This document shows positions 26,073 through 34,113 of a stretch of 60,859 nucleotides of DNA, one piece after another (position 1 is the stretch's first letter; each line of letters begins with the position of its first letter). The DNA lies in contig JADLEK010000061.1 of assembly GCA_020846135.1 (NCBI GenBank), positions 1 to 60,859 of the forward strand, in the 5' to 3' direction. Both the position numbers and the translations under genes were made by a program. This DNA comes from Gammaproteobacteria bacterium. GTDB lineage: Bacteria; Pseudomonadota; Gammaproteobacteria; Competibacterales; Competibacteraceae. The notes below the pieces were generated by a model that saw nothing but the letters and a program-made list of their open reading frames with translations, made no database searches and had not been told where the DNA came from.

Positions 26073-26273
26073 GTAACTACTCAGGTCGCCTTAACTAGCT
26101 GAAAATTCAACAGAAGTTCCGGTAATTCTTGGTGCTTAAGCGACCTGCCTGAAAGGGTCGGCCTCTTATAAATCAAATAGTTGCTGAACACGCTCGGATC
26201 ATTCCGTGCAGGCGCAAATTTTAACCTTCTGTTTTATTTAGCGTTTTATGAAGAGGTAGACCTGAGTAGTTAC
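26073..26273. mobile_element. MITE-like element, 15-bp terminal repeats, 8-bp target duplication
   Basis: GTAACTACTCAGGTC (26073-26087) and its exact complement (26259-26273) bound a 201-bp segment. On both outer sides lies the same octamer AAACCGTG (26065-26072 and 26274-26281), a clean target-site duplication. No transposase ORF fits inside. An 8-bp duplication and ends starting GTAA are features of the IS66 group, so a non-autonomous IS66 derivative is suggested but not proven. Confidence 0.85.
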
Positions 26274-26444
26274 AAACCGTGATGCCTTCAGCGCTGCTCT
26301 TGGCTTTCCCCCACCGCAGCCCATTCGAGTCATCGCGCAATCGGTCAGTATGGGCAGTCACGGTTCGTTCACCTTTCTCATTTTATCCTGTGCCCCTATT
26401 CTTGATCTCATTGCCTCGCCTCGATCCACCGGGGAGCCACCCTG

Positions 26445-27587
26445 ATGAAAAGCCATTTCTCGCTGATTCTGTTATCCACCCTGCAATGTAACGCTGATTG
26501 TGAATATTGCTTTGAAAACAAGACTGACGACCGGCTGACCATCGACCGGTTGGGTGAAATGATCCGCAAGGTGCTGGATTACATGGTGGAGAAATCGCTG
26601 GCGTCGCTGACGATTTACTGGCAAGGCGGTGAAGCCATGCTGTTGCCGCCCAGTTGGTATGAGCAGGCCCAGGACCTGATTCAGCGCGAGGCCGAGGCGC
26701 GCGGCAAGCAGGTCTTTCACAGTCTGCAAAGCAACATGCTGGCTTACAGCGCCCGCTGGAACCCGATCATTGCCCGCATGTTCGGCAATAGCGTCGGCAC
26801 CTCGCTCGACTATCCCAACCAGCACCGTAAACTGCTGGGACAGACCCCGGACAGCTACAACGAAATCTGGGGGCGGCGGGTGCGAGAAGCGCGAGCAGCG
26901 GGGATCGAGGTTCAGGTCATTGCCGTTCCCAATCAGGCCACTCTCGACCTCGGCGCTGAACGGTTCTATGCCCATTTTGTTGATGAACTAGGCATTACCG
27001 ATTTCCAGGTCAACACCCCGTTTCCGGGCGGCGAATCCAATACCGCTAAGCAACAATTGCCGGTTGCCGAGGTGGAAAAACTCAGCCGCTTCTATCTGGA
27101 TCTGGCCGAGGTCTGGCTGGAGCGCGGTTATGACCGGGGGGTGCGGGTCGGCCCGTTTGACGCTCTGCTCCGCCAATTCTGTCATGAACCGGCGACCCTG
27201 CCCTGTATCTGGGGCGAGAACTGCGCCAACGCCCTGGTTTCCATCGACCCACGTGGCCAGGTCGCGCAGTGCGATTGCTGGGTGACCAGTTACCCGGATT
27301 ACCACTACGGCAATATCTTCGACTGCGACAACTTCGGCGAATTGCTGAAAACCAGTCCCGCCCGCCAGCAGTTCAACCAGCGACCGATTCAGTTGATTCA
27401 GCGCGACTGCCTGAATTGTGACTATCTGGCGCTTTGCCACGGAGGTTGTCCGGTGCGGACCTACACGGTGCATGGCTCACTGTTTGAGAAGGATCCTTAC
27501 TGCGAGCTGTACAAGATCCTGTTTGGACGGATGGAGCGAGCGGCTCGCGATCTGGCGCAGACGGCGGTTCAGCGCCGGGCGGCCTGA
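26445..27587 (+). CDS. Radical SAM/SPASM peptide maturase
   Basis: A 380-residue radical SAM enzyme. The [4Fe-4S] motif CNADCEYC (Cys15, Cys19, Cys22) opens the barrel and WQGGEAML is the GGE strand. The C-terminal SPASM region has the Cys pattern PCIWGENC, AQCDCW, CLNC, CHGGC and DPYC for auxiliary clusters. GGGGAG lies 8 nt before the ATG. It is followed after 242 bp by a W-x-N repeat precursor, the layout of Gly-rich-repeat (GrrM/GrrA-like) and triceptide systems, whose enzymes join Trp to the residue two positions on. The SPASM fold is also used by sulfatase maturases, but the sulfatases here are about 20 kb away. No fused RRE (leader-binding) domain is evident. Confidence 0.88.
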   Translation: MKSHFSLILLSTLQCNADCEYCFENKTDDRLTIDRLGEMIRKVLDYMVEKSLASLTIYWQGGEAMLLPPSWYEQAQDLIQREAEARGKQVFHSLQSNMLAYSARWNPIIARMFGNSVGTSLDYPNQHRKLLGQTPDSYNEIWGRRVREARAAGIEVQVIAVPNQATLDLGAERFYAHFVDELGITDFQVNTPFPGGESNTAKQQLPVAEVEKLSRFYLDLAEVWLERGYDRGVRVGPFDALLRQFCHEPATLPCIWGENCANALVSIDPRGQVAQCDCWVTSYPDYHYGNIFDCDNFGELLKTSPARQQFNQRPIQLIQRDCLNCDYLALCHGGCPVRTYTVHGSLFEKDPYCELYKILFGRMERAARDLAQTAVQRRAA

Positions 27588-27829
27588 TCGCGGCAACATC
27601 CTGCCGGATGTGTGGAATATGCCACGCGGCATAAATTTGCCTGCCGCAGCCCTACTGAAAGACCCTGAGTATCCACACTATCCAACCGGATTTTAGGTCA
27701 AATTCAGCTACCATTATCCAGAATTCAACCCAGTATTTGCTGATGTTCCGGTCACCCTGGACGCCCTTGCCGGCGGATAGCGCGACTGGTTTTATAGAAA
27801 GGTCGCAAGAAATTCTAAGGAGAGTAAAT

Positions 27830-28357
27830 ATGACTGATCAGAATGATGAACAATACAACGAACCTGTAACTGATGAACCGGCAGCACAGGAACGGCGTGA
27901 TTTTCTCCGCAGCCTGGGCAAATGGTCGCAGGCGGTGATCGGCGGTGTATTAACCGGTGGCGCATTAATGGCTGTCGCTCCTGAGGCCCAGGCATGGAGT
28001 AATGGGGCCGGCGGTTGGGGGAATCGGGATAGTAGCTGGTATAACCGGGGTGGCGGCGGCTGGTTCAACCGGGGCGGCGGCGGTTGGTATAACCGCAGTG
28101 GCGGCTGGTTCAACCGGGGCGGTGGCTGGTTCAACCGGGGCGGCGGCTGGTTCAACCGGGGCGGCGGCTGGTTCAACCGGGGCGGTGGCTGGTTCAACCG
28201 GGGCGGTGGCTGGCACAATCGGGGCGGCGGCTGGCACAATCGGGGCGGCGGCTGGTATAACCGTAGCGGTGGCTGGCACAATCGGGGCGGCGGCTGGAAT
28301 AACTGGGGCGGCGGTGGCTGGCACAACCGGGGCGGCGGTGGCTGGTATAATCGTTAA
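27830..28357 (+). CDS. Gly/Trp-rich W-x-N repeat peptide precursor, Tat-type leader
   Basis: A 175-residue precursor with a strong ribosome binding site (AAGGAGAG). Residues 1-55 are leader: a polar acidic start, then ERRDFLRSLGKWSQ, a Gly/Ala/Val hydrophobic stretch and EAQA, which together match a twin-arginine signal peptide. The 120-residue core holds 17 W-x-N triplets (x = Phe six times, Tyr four, His four, and Ser, Gly, Asn once each), mostly as GGGWFNR heptads. Three-residue cyclophane enzymes cross-link exactly this spacing, so a multi-ring Gly-rich product exported by Tat is inferred. The leader is shared with the precursor at 2299-2688. It lies between the radical SAM gene and the STAS gene. 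Confidence 0.88.
   Translation: MTDQNDEQYNEPVTDEPAAQERRDFLRSLGKWSQAVIGGVLTGGALMAVAPEAQAWSNGAGGWGNRDSSWYNRGGGGWFNRGGGGWYNRSGGWFNRGGGWFNRGGGWFNRGGGWFNRGGGWFNRGGGWHNRGGGWHNRGGGWYNRSGGWHNRGGGWNNWGGGGWHNRGGGGWYNR
28049..28353. repeat. 21-bp tandem repeats encoding GGGW(F/Y/H)NR heptads
   Basis: A 21-bp unit (with some 24-bp variants adding one Gly) recurs about 15 times. Five nearly identical WFN copies lie together near 28100-28200; differences are mostly silent GGC/GGT changes. The array is in frame throughout, so copy-number changes would lengthen or shorten the peptide by one motif. Confidence 0.9.
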
Positions 28358-28384
28358 CTTCTACTGTTGAGAGAGTCAGCGGTC

Positions 28385-28747
28385 ATGGCCATATCGTCGC
28401 ACCAGGAAGCAAACCGCGTTCACGTCATCGTGCTCAGTGGTCAGTTGGTTTGGAGTGAATTTCAGGCTTTTCTGAACCAGGCTGAAGCGCAGAAAGTCTT
28501 TGCTGCCGGCAAGGTTAAGGTACTCATCCGGCTGGAGGATTTCGCCGGATGGGAACCTGGCGGTCAGTGGGGCGATGTGAGCTTCTTCTTCCGGCACGAT
28601 GCAGACATCGAAAAAATCGCGATTGTGGGCGATCCGCGCTGGCACGATGAAATGCTGGTCTTTTTATTCGCCGACTACCGGAGCGCCGAGGCGCGGTTTT
28701 TCGCCGCAGCCGATCTGGAGGAGGCCCGTGCCTGGCTGATGAGTTGA
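28385..28747 (+). CDS. STAS/SpoIIAA-like protein
   Basis: A 120-residue alpha/beta protein of the STAS/SpoIIAA-like (SEC14-related) type: NRVHVIVLSGQLVWSEF as the opening hairpin, KVKVLIRLEDFAGWEPGGQW, then IEKIAIVGDPRWHDEM and LEEARAWL at the end. Such domains bind small ligands or partner proteins and carry no catalytic motif. ATG 28385 follows GAGAGAG. It starts 27 bp after the precursor gene and is followed by a clear terminator, so radical SAM, precursor and STAS may form one unit. Confidence 0.75.
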   Translation: MAISSHQEANRVHVIVLSGQLVWSEFQAFLNQAEAQKVFAAGKVKVLIRLEDFAGWEPGGQWGDVSFFFRHDADIEKIAIVGDPRWHDEMLVFLFADYRSAEARFFAAADLEEARAWLMS

Positions 28748-28801
28748 AAGGCCATGATGGGCAACAGCGGGAATAGCGGAAAGTGAAATCCCTGATCCCA
28801 A

Positions 28802-28831
28802 AACCGCGCTCGGACTCCAGCGCGGTTTTTT
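28802..28831 (+). terminator. Intrinsic terminator after the peptide locus
   Basis: AACCGCGCT and AGCGCGGTT form a 9-bp GC-rich stem with an 8-nt loop, directly followed by six T residues. This ends the transcript of the precursor and STAS genes. Confidence 0.9.
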
Positions 28832-28949
28832 GTGGGTGAAAGTCAGCGTAGCGGTCAATCCGCCGAGTACGGAGTGGCGACGACCCGCTAGAATTAAGCG
28901 TCAGCCATCCCCGGTTGCCGTCCTAACCCAACCCATCCGCCTCTCCGTC

Positions 28950-30206
28950 ATGAAATCCACCACCCACCGCATCCTGCTTTACCTGCTTCTGCTCTCCATG
29001 ATGGTCACTGCTGCTATCGGACTCTCGCTCGGCTACAACCTGCATACCATCGATCGGCACTATCAGGAACTCGCTCAGGAAATGGGTCGGACCTTTTTCA
29101 AGGAACTGGTGATCGTGCGGCGCTGGAACGCCGGTCTGGGCGGGATTTACGCTCCGGTGACCGACCGACTGCAACCTAATCCCCACCTCTCTGATCCGCG
29201 CCGCGATCTGACCACCACTGATGGTCAGCAGCTCACCAAGGTCAACCCGGCCTTCATGACCCGCTTGCTGTCGGAAATGCCGGATCACACCGCCGATAAC
29301 ATCCAGTTCCACATCACCAGCTTGAACCCGATCAATCCCAACAATGCTCCCGACGCTTGGGAATGCCGGGCGTTGGAAGCCTTTGAGCGGGGCGCCACTG
29401 AACATTTTGCGGTGGTACGGGAATCGGGCGGCCCGGTCCTGCGCTACATGGGGCGGTTGGCTACCGAGCAGGCTTGTCTGACCTGTCACGCTAAACAGGG
29501 CTACCAGTTGGGCGATGTGCGCGGCGGCATTCGAGTCTCGTTGCCGCTGGCGCCGTTTGAGGCCGCCGCCGCCGACAGCAGACGACAAATCTATTGGATG
29601 CACGGCGCATTCTGGCTGATCACGCTCGCCCTGCTCTGGACTGGTGGAATCCTGCTGCTGCGCAATGTTGTGCAACTGGAGGGTCTGAACCGGTATATGA
29701 AAGATCTGAATAAGCAGCTTGAAGGCGCAGCCTTGACCGATTCTTTGACCGGGATTCCCAACCGACTCTATTTTGATCAGCAACTGGAAAGCAATATGCG
29801 TAGCAACCAGCGTTACGGCATCGCCTTTTCCATCATCATGCTGGACCTGGATCATTTCAAACAGGTCAATGACGGTTACGGCCATGCGGTAGGCGATAGC
29901 GTATTGCGGGAATTCAGCCAGGTCGTGAAGCAGCAGCTCCGCCTGACTGATCAGTTTGCACGCTGGGGTGGCGAGGAATTCATCATCGCCGCGCCGCACA
30001 CTCAAGTTAATCATGCCTTGAGCCTGGCGGAACGGATTCGGACTGCGGTGGCCACCTATGCCTTTACGACCGCCGGATCGAGGACGGTCAGTATCGGTGT
30101 TATTGAATACCGGGCCGGAGAAACAGCCATGGCTTTGCTGGAGCGCGTGGATAGTGCGCTCTATCGCGCTAAAACTAACGGCCGCAACCAGGTTGAAACC
30201 GGGTAG
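28950..30206 (+). CDS. Membrane sensor diguanylate cyclase with DUF3365-type CxxCH domain
   Basis: A 418-residue protein. A first transmembrane helix (about 8-28) leads into a periplasmic domain of the Tll0287-like/DUF3365 type, which contains a c-type heme site, CLTCHAKQGYQLGD. A second helix (about 215-235), a short coiled coil and a GGDEF domain with motif GGEEF follow; the sequence DLDHFKQVNDGYGHAVGD is typical. It probably makes c-di-GMP in response to a redox or gas signal at the heme. ATG 28950 is chosen because it gives the transmembrane N-terminus; the frame further upstream runs through the terminator region. Confidence 0.9.
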   Translation: MKSTTHRILLYLLLLSMMVTAAIGLSLGYNLHTIDRHYQELAQEMGRTFFKELVIVRRWNAGLGGIYAPVTDRLQPNPHLSDPRRDLTTTDGQQLTKVNPAFMTRLLSEMPDHTADNIQFHITSLNPINPNNAPDAWECRALEAFERGATEHFAVVRESGGPVLRYMGRLATEQACLTCHAKQGYQLGDVRGGIRVSLPLAPFEAAAADSRRQIYWMHGAFWLITLALLWTGGILLLRNVVQLEGLNRYMKDLNKQLEGAALTDSLTGIPNRLYFDQQLESNMRSNQRYGIAFSIIMLDLDHFKQVNDGYGHAVGDSVLREFSQVVKQQLRLTDQFARWGGEEFIIAAPHTQVNHALSLAERIRTAVATYAFTTAGSRTVSIGVIEYRAGETAMALLERVDSALYRAKTNGRNQVETG

Positions 30207-30253
30207 CGCCGGCCAATGCTGATTGAATATCGGCTAAGAACGGAGAAAATCTT

Positions 30254-30454
30254 ATGAGTGGTTGGGGTTGTCCGCATGAACTGAACGGAACGTGCCAGCA
30301 TATCCAGGGTCGGGCCTGCGATCCGGGAATGAAGGGCTGTGTACTGGCTGGGCGATTCCGGTTCAGCGACGAGAGCAAAAATCGGCCTCCCCGTCCAGTG
30401 CGGTTTGGCAATGGCCGCCGTGTCGATGCGGACCCCAAGGGCAGAAAGGCCTAA
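30254..30454 (+). CDS. Small Cys-containing protein
   Basis: A 66-residue protein with four Cys (GCPHELNGTCQHIQGRAC and KGC) in the first half and a basic tail. The spacing could bind a metal or form a small zinc-binding knuckle. GGAGAAAA lies 7-10 nt upstream of the ATG. It sits 47 bp after the GGDEF gene and may be co-transcribed. No function is assigned. Confidence 0.6.
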   Translation: MSGWGCPHELNGTCQHIQGRACDPGMKGCVLAGRFRFSDESKNRPPRPVRFGNGRRVDADPKGRKA

Positions 30455-30488
30455 TACCAATTTCCGGCAGGCTGTTTGTATTCAGAGT

Positions 30489-30513
30489 CGTCATTCTTGC
30501 GAATGCGGGAATC
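30489..30513. repeat. Palindromic intergenic repeat
   Basis: GTCATTCTTGCGAATGCGGG and the following AATCC are a copy of the scattered CATTCCCGCGAATGCGGGAATCC-type element, with one mismatch in the stem. It lies between the Cys-containing small gene and the GalT-like gene. Confidence 0.65.
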
Positions 30514-30591
30514 CAAGCGGCATCTGCAAAGGATAAATAAAATAATGTGCGCCATCTGGATTTTTCCCCAACCTAATTTTAAGGAATCAAC

Positions 30592-31767
30592 ATGACCCAA
30601 CAACTCAGTTGGGAACAGCTCCAAACCATTATGCAGGCGGAATCTATCGAACAATTGTCCATGCAACAGTTGAACGAATTGTTCCATGCTGAACAGCAGA
30701 TGATTCCCTTTCTGCCGGATTCCATTTGTCAGATTGATCCCCGTGATGGCGAATTGATCGTCTATAATTCGACTCGAGCGCGTCGTCCCCATGACTCAGA
30801 AGCGGTGATAAGGCCTTTGGCTGCTGCGGAAAAGCCATGCGTGATTTGCCAAGGCAAAACGACTGGCATTATTGATGTGGCGCAATTAAGCCAGGGGGTC
30901 ACATTCATCAATAAAAATCTGTTTCCGATTATCTATCCATGGCAGAATGTTCTGGAAGAATATCTTCAACACCCTCTCTATCCCGATCCTGCTCACACTG
31001 GCCGGCAATCCTACGGCTTCCATTTTCTGCAATGGACTTCGTCGCAACATGACCACGATTGGCATAATCTGTCGTTGGATGATGGACTCATTGTGTTGCA
31101 ACGACTGGCGGCGCTTGAACAGAAGTTGTTGTATGAATCCGAAGGCCTGATGCCGCTGTCCGAAACCCCGCCACCTCGTAAACCGACGCATGGTTTTGTA
31201 TCGATGATTAAAAATCACGGTCAACTCGCGGGAGGGTCGTTGGCGCATGGTCATCAGCAAATCGGCTACACGAATATTATGCCACGCTGTTTTTACAACA
31301 ATTGGTGCTTTTATAAACGGCATCAGACCTATTTTAGCGACTATCTGTTACGGGAAAATCCAGCAGCGTTAACGATACGCGATTATGGGCATGTTGTTTT
31401 AATTGTTCCTTATTTTATGCGCCGACCTTATGATATGCTGATTCTGATTAAGGACTCGAATCGTCAATATCTACATGAATTAACGATCGACGAAATGAGG
31501 GAAGTGACGCAAGCGATTCAGGACGCAATTCGCGCCTTATTGCAAATTATGCCGTTATTAGGAAGAGACCCAGCTTTTAACATGACGGTTAATAATGGGC
31601 CGGGAGCTGGGGTGTATCTGGAGTTTTTCGCGCATACTCAGGAAATTGGCGGTTTTGAGCAACTGGGCCTTTGGGTATGCCAGGAAAATCCTGTAAACGC
31701 AGCAGGCTACTTAAGAGAAGTAGTCGCAAAAATGCACCCAGCGTGCAGCTCAAGGTCTTTTGCGTGA
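30592..31767 (+). CDS. GalT-like HIT-superfamily nucleotidylyltransferase
   Basis: A 391-residue protein resembling galactose-1-phosphate uridylyltransferase. The active-site motif HGHQQ (GalT: HPHGQ, pattern HxHxQ) lies in LAHGHQQIGYTN, and CVIC near residue 83 could be half of a structural zinc site. AAGGAA precedes the ATG. It is longer than GalT and lacks the usual galactose-operon neighbours, so its substrate may be another sugar or nucleotide. The following DUF2138 gene begins 19 bp later. Its AT content is a little higher than that of its neighbours. Confidence 0.75.
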   Translation: MTQQLSWEQLQTIMQAESIEQLSMQQLNELFHAEQQMIPFLPDSICQIDPRDGELIVYNSTRARRPHDSEAVIRPLAAAEKPCVICQGKTTGIIDVAQLSQGVTFINKNLFPIIYPWQNVLEEYLQHPLYPDPAHTGRQSYGFHFLQWTSSQHDHDWHNLSLDDGLIVLQRLAALEQKLLYESEGLMPLSETPPPRKPTHGFVSMIKNHGQLAGGSLAHGHQQIGYTNIMPRCFYNNWCFYKRHQTYFSDYLLRENPAALTIRDYGHVVLIVPYFMRRPYDMLILIKDSNRQYLHELTIDEMREVTQAIQDAIRALLQIMPLLGRDPAFNMTVNNGPGAGVYLEFFAHTQEIGGFEQLGLWVCQENPVNAAGYLREVVAKMHPACSSRSFA

Positions 31768-31786
31768 ATCACTGGTCTTTTATTCC

Positions 31787-33502
31787 ATGACTTATTTGAG
31801 ACGCATCTTCAAACGTGGTTTGGTCGGGATCTTGCTGATCCTGTTGCTGGCCGGCGCCTTTGCCTGGTATCGGCTGCATCGCTTCACCATTCTCCCGCCG
31901 CCGGGTCCGGCTCCGGCCTATCTGCCGCTGAATCTGGCCCGGCCCGACGCGCTGATCGTCACCCAAAGCCTCTCCCAACTGCCGCGTGATGTGCTGAAAG
32001 TTCCACTGCTCAAAGAACTGCTCAATGAAGACTTCGTGTTCTATTACGAACACAGTCTGGAACGGATTCGCCTGACCGGAACGGTGCGCCGGATCGCTTA
32101 TGAGCATGATCTGAATTTCGGCGATGAACTGCTCGCCTATGCGTTTGCTACGCCCGCTCATCTGGCGCTGTGGAAAGGTCCCGACGGCTCGTTGCAGCAT
32201 TATCTGCTGCTGATCGACCGCAGCGGACTGGTCAAGGCGCTGGAAACGCTGGGCAAGATCGTCGCGGACGACAAGCAACTTAAACTGCGCGATGCAATCA
32301 CCCTCGCCGATGGCGAAAAACTCCCGGTTTACGAGCTGGAATACGGCTACCAGCGCAGCCTGTTCTTTGCCGATTATCACGGTTCGCTGCTGGTGTTTTC
32401 CGGTGCCGGGCTGCTGTTGCCTGCCAACCCGGAGCAAATTGCGACGGTGGCGCAGTTCTTGGCCCAGCCCAGGCTGGAGGCGCTGTTCACCAAGCGCTTC
32501 AAACTCGACGGCCCAGCTCCAACCCATCAGCTGGCGGTTGCCGCTGAATATCTGTCGTTCGGCTATCAGCGGTTTTTCCCGGCGCTGGAAGCCTTGCGCT
32601 TTGACTTTGGCCCGACCGGCTGGAGCAGCGCGGCGTGGTTGACGGCGGCGTTGCCCCCGGCGGAAGAGGTGTGGAAAGCGGTTCCAACCGGGGCGGCAAT
32701 GTGCATTGCCGCCCCGGTGCATCCGGCCACCGTGACCACGCTGATCGGCCAACTGCTGCCCGGTGAACCAGGAACGCAGTTATTAGCGGCGCTGGAATCC
32801 CCGGCGGCGCTGTGCTGGTATCGCCGTTCGCGGTTGTACACCCCGCTGATGCTGATCAAGACCCGGCGATCCGACCTGACGCCGCAACTTCGCACCCTGT
32901 TTGCCCAGGCGACCGGCAGCCCGGAGGCGGCGATTCCGGCTCCGGCTCCAACCGCGACCGATGCTGCTGCGGCAACGCCAGTCGCTCGATCTCCTGCCCC
33001 GCCGCGCAAAACCTACCATCCGCCGTTTGCGGTCACCGAACAGCCCTGTTCCAGCGGGATGATCTGGCGGCGCGAGGTCAGTTCCCGTTATGGGCTGCAT
33101 CCGGCCAAGGCCAGCCCCAATGCCGAGGCCATGCGCTCGGCCAAATTTTTCGCCGTCAGCCTGGCTTACTGTGAGCAAACCCTGATTTTTTCCCCGGACG
33201 ATGCGCTGGTTCAGCAGGCCATCGCGGTGCTGGCCAAACAGTATCCGGCGCTGGCCGATGCGCTGCCGTCCGGCCTCGATCCGGTGGCGCTGATCTTCCC
33301 TCGGTCGCTGGCCGAACTGCTGGGAACCGAGTTGCAGGACAGCCTGCCCGAGGCGCAGGAACCGGTATTCCGGGCCAGCGTGGCCCGCTACCTGTTGCCA
33401 CAACTGGAAAAGAGCAAGCAGTTTCCGGCTCATGCGCTGGATTTATCTTCTGGCGCCACCGGCTGGGTCCCGATCCGATGGTCAGCGCTGGTCGAGCCCT
33501 GA
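31787..33502 (+). CDS. yfaA: DUF2138 protein (YfaA-like)
   Basis: A 571-residue membrane-anchored protein: an N-terminal transmembrane helix ([18 protein letters not shown]) followed by a large periplasmic region. This region includes [20 protein letters not shown], typical of DUF2138, and a Pro/Ala-rich linker near residue 395. It begins the operon DUF2138-DUF1175-A2M-HExxH-DUF2135, which matches the yfaA-yfaT-yfaS-yfaQ-yfaP cluster of Escherichia. A TTG at 31760 could extend it nine codons into galT, but ATG 31787 gives the normal N-terminus. It overlaps the next gene by 25 bp. Its role is presumed to be in assembly or control of the macroglobulin. Confidence 0.82.
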   Translation: MTYLRRIFKRGLVGILLILLLAGAFAWYRLHRFTILPPPGPAPAYLPLNLARPDALIVTQSLSQLPRDVLKVPLLKELLNEDFVFYYEHSLERIRLTGTVRRIAYEHDLNFGDELLAYAFATPAHLALWKGPDGSLQHYLLLIDRSGLVKALETLGKIVADDKQLKLRDAITLADGEKLPVYELEYGYQRSLFFADYHGSLLVFSGAGLLLPANPEQIATVAQFLAQPRLEALFTKRFKLDGPAPTHQLAVAAEYLSFGYQRFFPALEALRFDFGPTGWSSAAWLTAALPPAEEVWKAVPTGAAMCIAAPVHPATVTTLIGQLLPGEPGTQLLAALESPAALCWYRRSRLYTPLMLIKTRRSDLTPQLRTLFAQATGSPEAAIPAPAPTATDAAAATPVARSPAPPRKTYHPPFAVTEQPCSSGMIWRREVSSRYGLHPAKASPNAEAMRSAKFFAVSLAYCEQTLIFSPDDALVQQAIAVLAKQYPALADALPSGLDPVALIFPRSLAELLGTELQDSLPEAQEPVFRASVARYLLPQLEKSKQFPAHALDLSSGATGWVPIRWSALVEP

Positions 33503-34113
33503 TTCTGGCGCTGCTGCTGGCCGGCGGCTTTCCCGCCGGCGCCGGGACGATGCTGGATGAAACGCAATCGGCGGCGTTTCGCGCCTGGTTCGTGCGGATC
33601 GTCGGCGAACAACTCCGGCAGGGACCTTCGCCGCGCTGGGTGCATCAGGATTGCGCCGGACTGGCGCGGTTTGCGGTCAACGAGGCATTGCGGACCCATG
33701 ATCACCGCTGGCTCAAGGCCAACGGCGTCTCGAACCGCTATCTGCCGCCGGAACTGCACCTGACCCCGGAACAACAGGGTTTGCGGAATCGCTGGAAACG
33801 CTGGGATGGCGGCAGCGGCCCGTTTGTGACCGCGATGGGCCTGATTCAGGACAACAGCGTGTTTGTGTCCAAGGATTTCAATCAGGCGAGCCCCGGCGAT
33901 CTGCTGTTTTTCGACCAGGGCGACGATCAACATCTGATGATCTGGATGGGCGGCTACATTGCCTACCATCGCGGATCGGCGAGCAAAACCGACAACGGCC
34001 TGCGGGCGGTCAGCGTCAATCAACTGCTGAACTGGAAGGACACGCGGTGGCAACCCAAACTCGACAATCCCAATTTTATTGGCCTGTTCCGTTTCTCTTT
34101 CTTATCGCGCTGA
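33478..34113 (+). CDS. yfaT: DUF1175 protein (YfaT-like), NlpC/P60-like
   Basis: A 211-residue exported protein (signal peptide ending AGAG). The middle has [18 protein letters not shown] and later [27 protein letters not shown]. The Cys followed downstream by His in this order resembles the NlpC/P60 cysteine peptidase fold, to which DUF1175 may belong. Whether it is active is unknown. Both ends overlap neighbouring genes, indicating strict operon coupling with the macroglobulin. Confidence 0.82.
   Translation: MVSAGRALILALLLAGGFPAGAGTMLDETQSAAFRAWFVRIVGEQLRQGPSPRWVHQDCAGLARFAVNEALRTHDHRWLKANGVSNRYLPPELHLTPEQQGLRNRWKRWDGGSGPFVTAMGLIQDNSVFVSKDFNQASPGDLLFFDQGDDQHLMIWMGGYIAYHRGSASKTDNGLRAVSVNQLLNWKDTRWQPKLDNPNFIGLFRFSFLSR

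Larger units (their letters stand above)
25986..26444. other. Intergenic region carrying the palindrome and MITE
   Basis: About 460 bp between the small membrane protein and the radical SAM gene. Besides the palindromic repeat and the 201-bp element nothing gene-like is seen. The last 160 bp should hold the radical SAM promoter; no confident -35/-10 pair was recognised. Confidence 0.6.

Noticed and set aside
26445..27587. Radical SAM gene as an anaerobic sulfatase maturase
   Set aside because: The adjacent gene is a W-x-N precursor and the sulfatases are about 20 kb away; the SPASM fold alone does not distinguish these, so the assignment is only set aside, not excluded.
27625..27645. Sigma-54-like promoter (GGCA...TTGC) upstream of the precursor
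   Set aside because: The GG to GC spacing is one base short of the consensus.
27965..28324. Pro/Ala-rich open frames on the minus strand of the W-x-N precursor
   Set aside because: They are the complement of the Gly-rich repeat array and have no initiation signals.
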